Shown piece after piece: positions 4,712 to 5,710 of a DNA stretch of 5,710 bases (within the stretch, counting starts at the first letter, position 1; each line of letters opens with the position of its first letter). The stretch spans positions 1 to 5,710 of the forward strand of contig SPCO01000112.1 of assembly GCA_004525275.1 (NCBI GenBank), read 5' to 3'. Origin of the DNA: Thermomicrobiales bacterium (GTDB taxonomy: Bacteria > Chloroflexota > Limnocylindria > Limnocylindrales > CSP1-4). Below the pieces are notes generated by a model. That model made no database searches and was not told the origin of the DNA. It was given only the letters and a program-made list of their open reading frames with translations. The position numbers and the translations under genes were made by a program.

Positions 4712-5661
4712 TAACCCCCGAGTTCGCTATCTATAACGGGGACTCGATGGAAGTCATGCCGACAATGCCGGATGGTTCGGTGCATCTGTCGTTGTATTCT
4801 CCACCGTTCGCCGGGCTGTACCAGTACAGCTCGTCGGAGCGGGATCTATCCAACTCGACAGGCTACCCCGAGTTCCTCGAACACTATGCATTCTTTGTGC
4901 GCGAACTGTACCGGCTGACAATGCCGGGACGGATGACGGCGGTCCATTGCATGGACATCCCGACCGGCAACACGGGCAAAGGTGACGGGCTGCGCGACTT
5001 CCCCGGTGACCTGATCCGGCTACATGAGGCCGAGGGATGGCAGTACGTCGCCCGGTATCACGTCTGGAAGGAACCGCTCACCGTGCGCAACCGGACGATG
5101 GTCAAGAGCCTCGCTCACAAAACGATCGTCGATGACTCGTCTCGGTGCTCGGTGGCGTCGGCGGACTACCTGCTTGTGTTCCGGCGCAAGGGTGAGAACC
5201 CGGTCCCGATCGCTCATCCGAATGGGCTTATGGAGTACGCCGGGGAGCGTCAGATGCCATCGGAGCTTGCCAAGTACCGCGGGTGGCAGGGCAATCAGAT
5301 CGAGAACCGATACAGCCATTGGATCTGGAGGCAGTACGCCTCGGCATTTTGGGATGACGTGCGACTAGATCGCGTGTTGCCGTTCCGACCGGCCCGGGAT
5401 GAGGAGGACGAAAAGCACGTTCACCCGCTGCAACTCGACGTCATCGAGCGGGCCGTCATCCTGTGGAGCAATCCAGGCGAAACGGTCTTGACTCCGTTCA
5501 TGGGTGTCGGATCTGAGGTCTACGGCGCGGTTCAGAATGGCCGACTCGGTGTCGGTATCGAACTCAAGCCGTCCTACTATCGCCAAACCGTCAAGAACCT
5601 CGAAGCGTTGCTCGGGCGTGACTATCGGGAGGACTCGTGGCTTGATCTGGTGGAAGCCTGA
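4690..5661 (+). CDS. DNA methyltransferase, class beta (N4-cytosine or N6-adenine), 323 aa
   Basis: This enzyme transfers a methyl group from S-adenosylmethionine to a DNA base amino group. IYNGDSMEVM (14-23) precedes the catalytic motif IV SPPF (37-40). HPLQL (245-249, motif X) and TPFMGVGSEVYGA (268-280, motif I, SAM binding) lie near the C-terminus, followed by VGIELKPSYY (288-297). Catalytic motif before SAM motif, with the target-recognition region between, is the class beta order. SPPF is common in N4-cytosine enzymes but also occurs in N6-adenine ones, so base specificity is open. The start GTG 4690 has AGGTG (4680-4684) upstream and keeps the conserved NGDS lead-in; ATG 4747 would remove it. 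The gene overlaps the helicase end by 22 nt. No cognate restriction enzyme is recognisable, so this is probably an orphan methylase protecting phage DNA from host restriction, or a regulator. Confidence 0.88.
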   Translation: MAVLDQLITPEFAIYNGDSMEVMPTMPDGSVHLSLYSPPFAGLYQYSSSERDLSNSTGYPEFLEHYAFFVRELYRLTMPGRMTAVHCMDIPTGNTGKGDGLRDFPGDLIRLHEAEGWQYVARYHVWKEPLTVRNRTMVKSLAHKTIVDDSSRCSVASADYLLVFRRKGENPVPIAHPNGLMEYAGERQMPSELAKYRGWQGNQIENRYSHWIWRQYASAFWDDVRLDRVLPFRPARDEEDEKHVHPLQLDVIERAVILWSNPGETVLTPFMGVGSEVYGAVQNGRLGVGIELKPSYYRQTVKNLEALLGRDYREDSWLDLVEA

Positions 5662-5710
5662 TGCCACCTGCTATCTCACCGACAACCCACCGCGTCCGGT
5701 ACCGCCCCGA
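5661..5710 (+). CDS. Partial CDS: N-terminus of an unidentified protein
   Basis: ATG 5661 overlaps the methyltransferase stop as TGATG and has GGTGGAAG (5649-5656) just upstream. The frame stays open to the window end, giving 16 residues starting MPPAISPTTHRVRYRP. This is too short to identify. The coupled junction and same-strand order suggest the operon continues. Confidence 0.5.
   Translation, partial: MPPAISPTTHRVRYRP

Noticed and set aside
1..5710. CRISPR array, tRNA, insertion sequence, rho-independent terminator or attachment site
   Set aside because: No regularly spaced repeats, cloverleaf, transposase or hairpin followed by a T-run was seen; all of the window is accounted for by coding sequence.

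Overview
The window looks like a piece of an actinobacteriophage genome, or of a related prophage, from the early/DNA-metabolism region. This rests on GC-rich DNA with strong codon bias, all genes on the + strand, many very small ORFs, and a gene set typical of such phages: excisionase-like helix-turn-helix (HTH) protein, ERF-like protein, ParB-like protein, HNH nuclease, small winged HTH protein, SNF2-type helicase and beta-class DNA methyltransferase. No structural, lysis or integrase gene is visible, so the sequence cannot say whether it is a free phage or an integrated element.

Layout: nt 1-86 is the C-terminal end of an HTH/excisionase-like protein. Three tiny ORFs follow (83-256, 253-465, 465-638), the third with two CxxC pairs. 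Then come an ERF-like protein with an SSB/OB-like C-terminal half (631-1398), an HTH protein (1395-1961), a ParB/DUF6551-like protein (1958-2845), a small HNH endonuclease (2842-3108), a 69-aa winged HTH protein (3105-3314), a DEAD/SNF2-like helicase (3311-4711), a DNA methyltransferase (4690-5661) and the first codons of another ORF (5661 onward). Every junction overlaps by 1 to 22 nt (ATGA, GTGA, TGATG), so no intergenic base exists. I see no promoter, terminator or RNA gene. The arrangement indicates one translationally coupled operon.

The most unusual signal is not a gene. Inside the HTH gene (1395-1961) an 18-bp near-perfect palindrome, CCGTTACAAATGTAACGG, occurs twice exactly 42 bp apart (1687-1704 and 1729-1746), inside a 22-bp direct repeat. 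It is written with A/T-ending codons that are atypical for the surrounding DNA and that maintain the dyad. A degenerate copy lies upstream at 1654-1671, and a shorter palindrome with the same 8-bp core (ACAAATGT) lies in the ParB-like gene at 2723-2736. Next to an HTH gene and a ParB-like gene, this suggests intragenic binding sites (operator or parS-like), which is inference.

Working together, the genes could form a recombination and DNA-modification module: an annealing/ssDNA-binding protein, a nuclease, a helicase and a methyltransferase, with two or three small DNA-binding regulators. Biochemical specificities cannot be read from the sequence.
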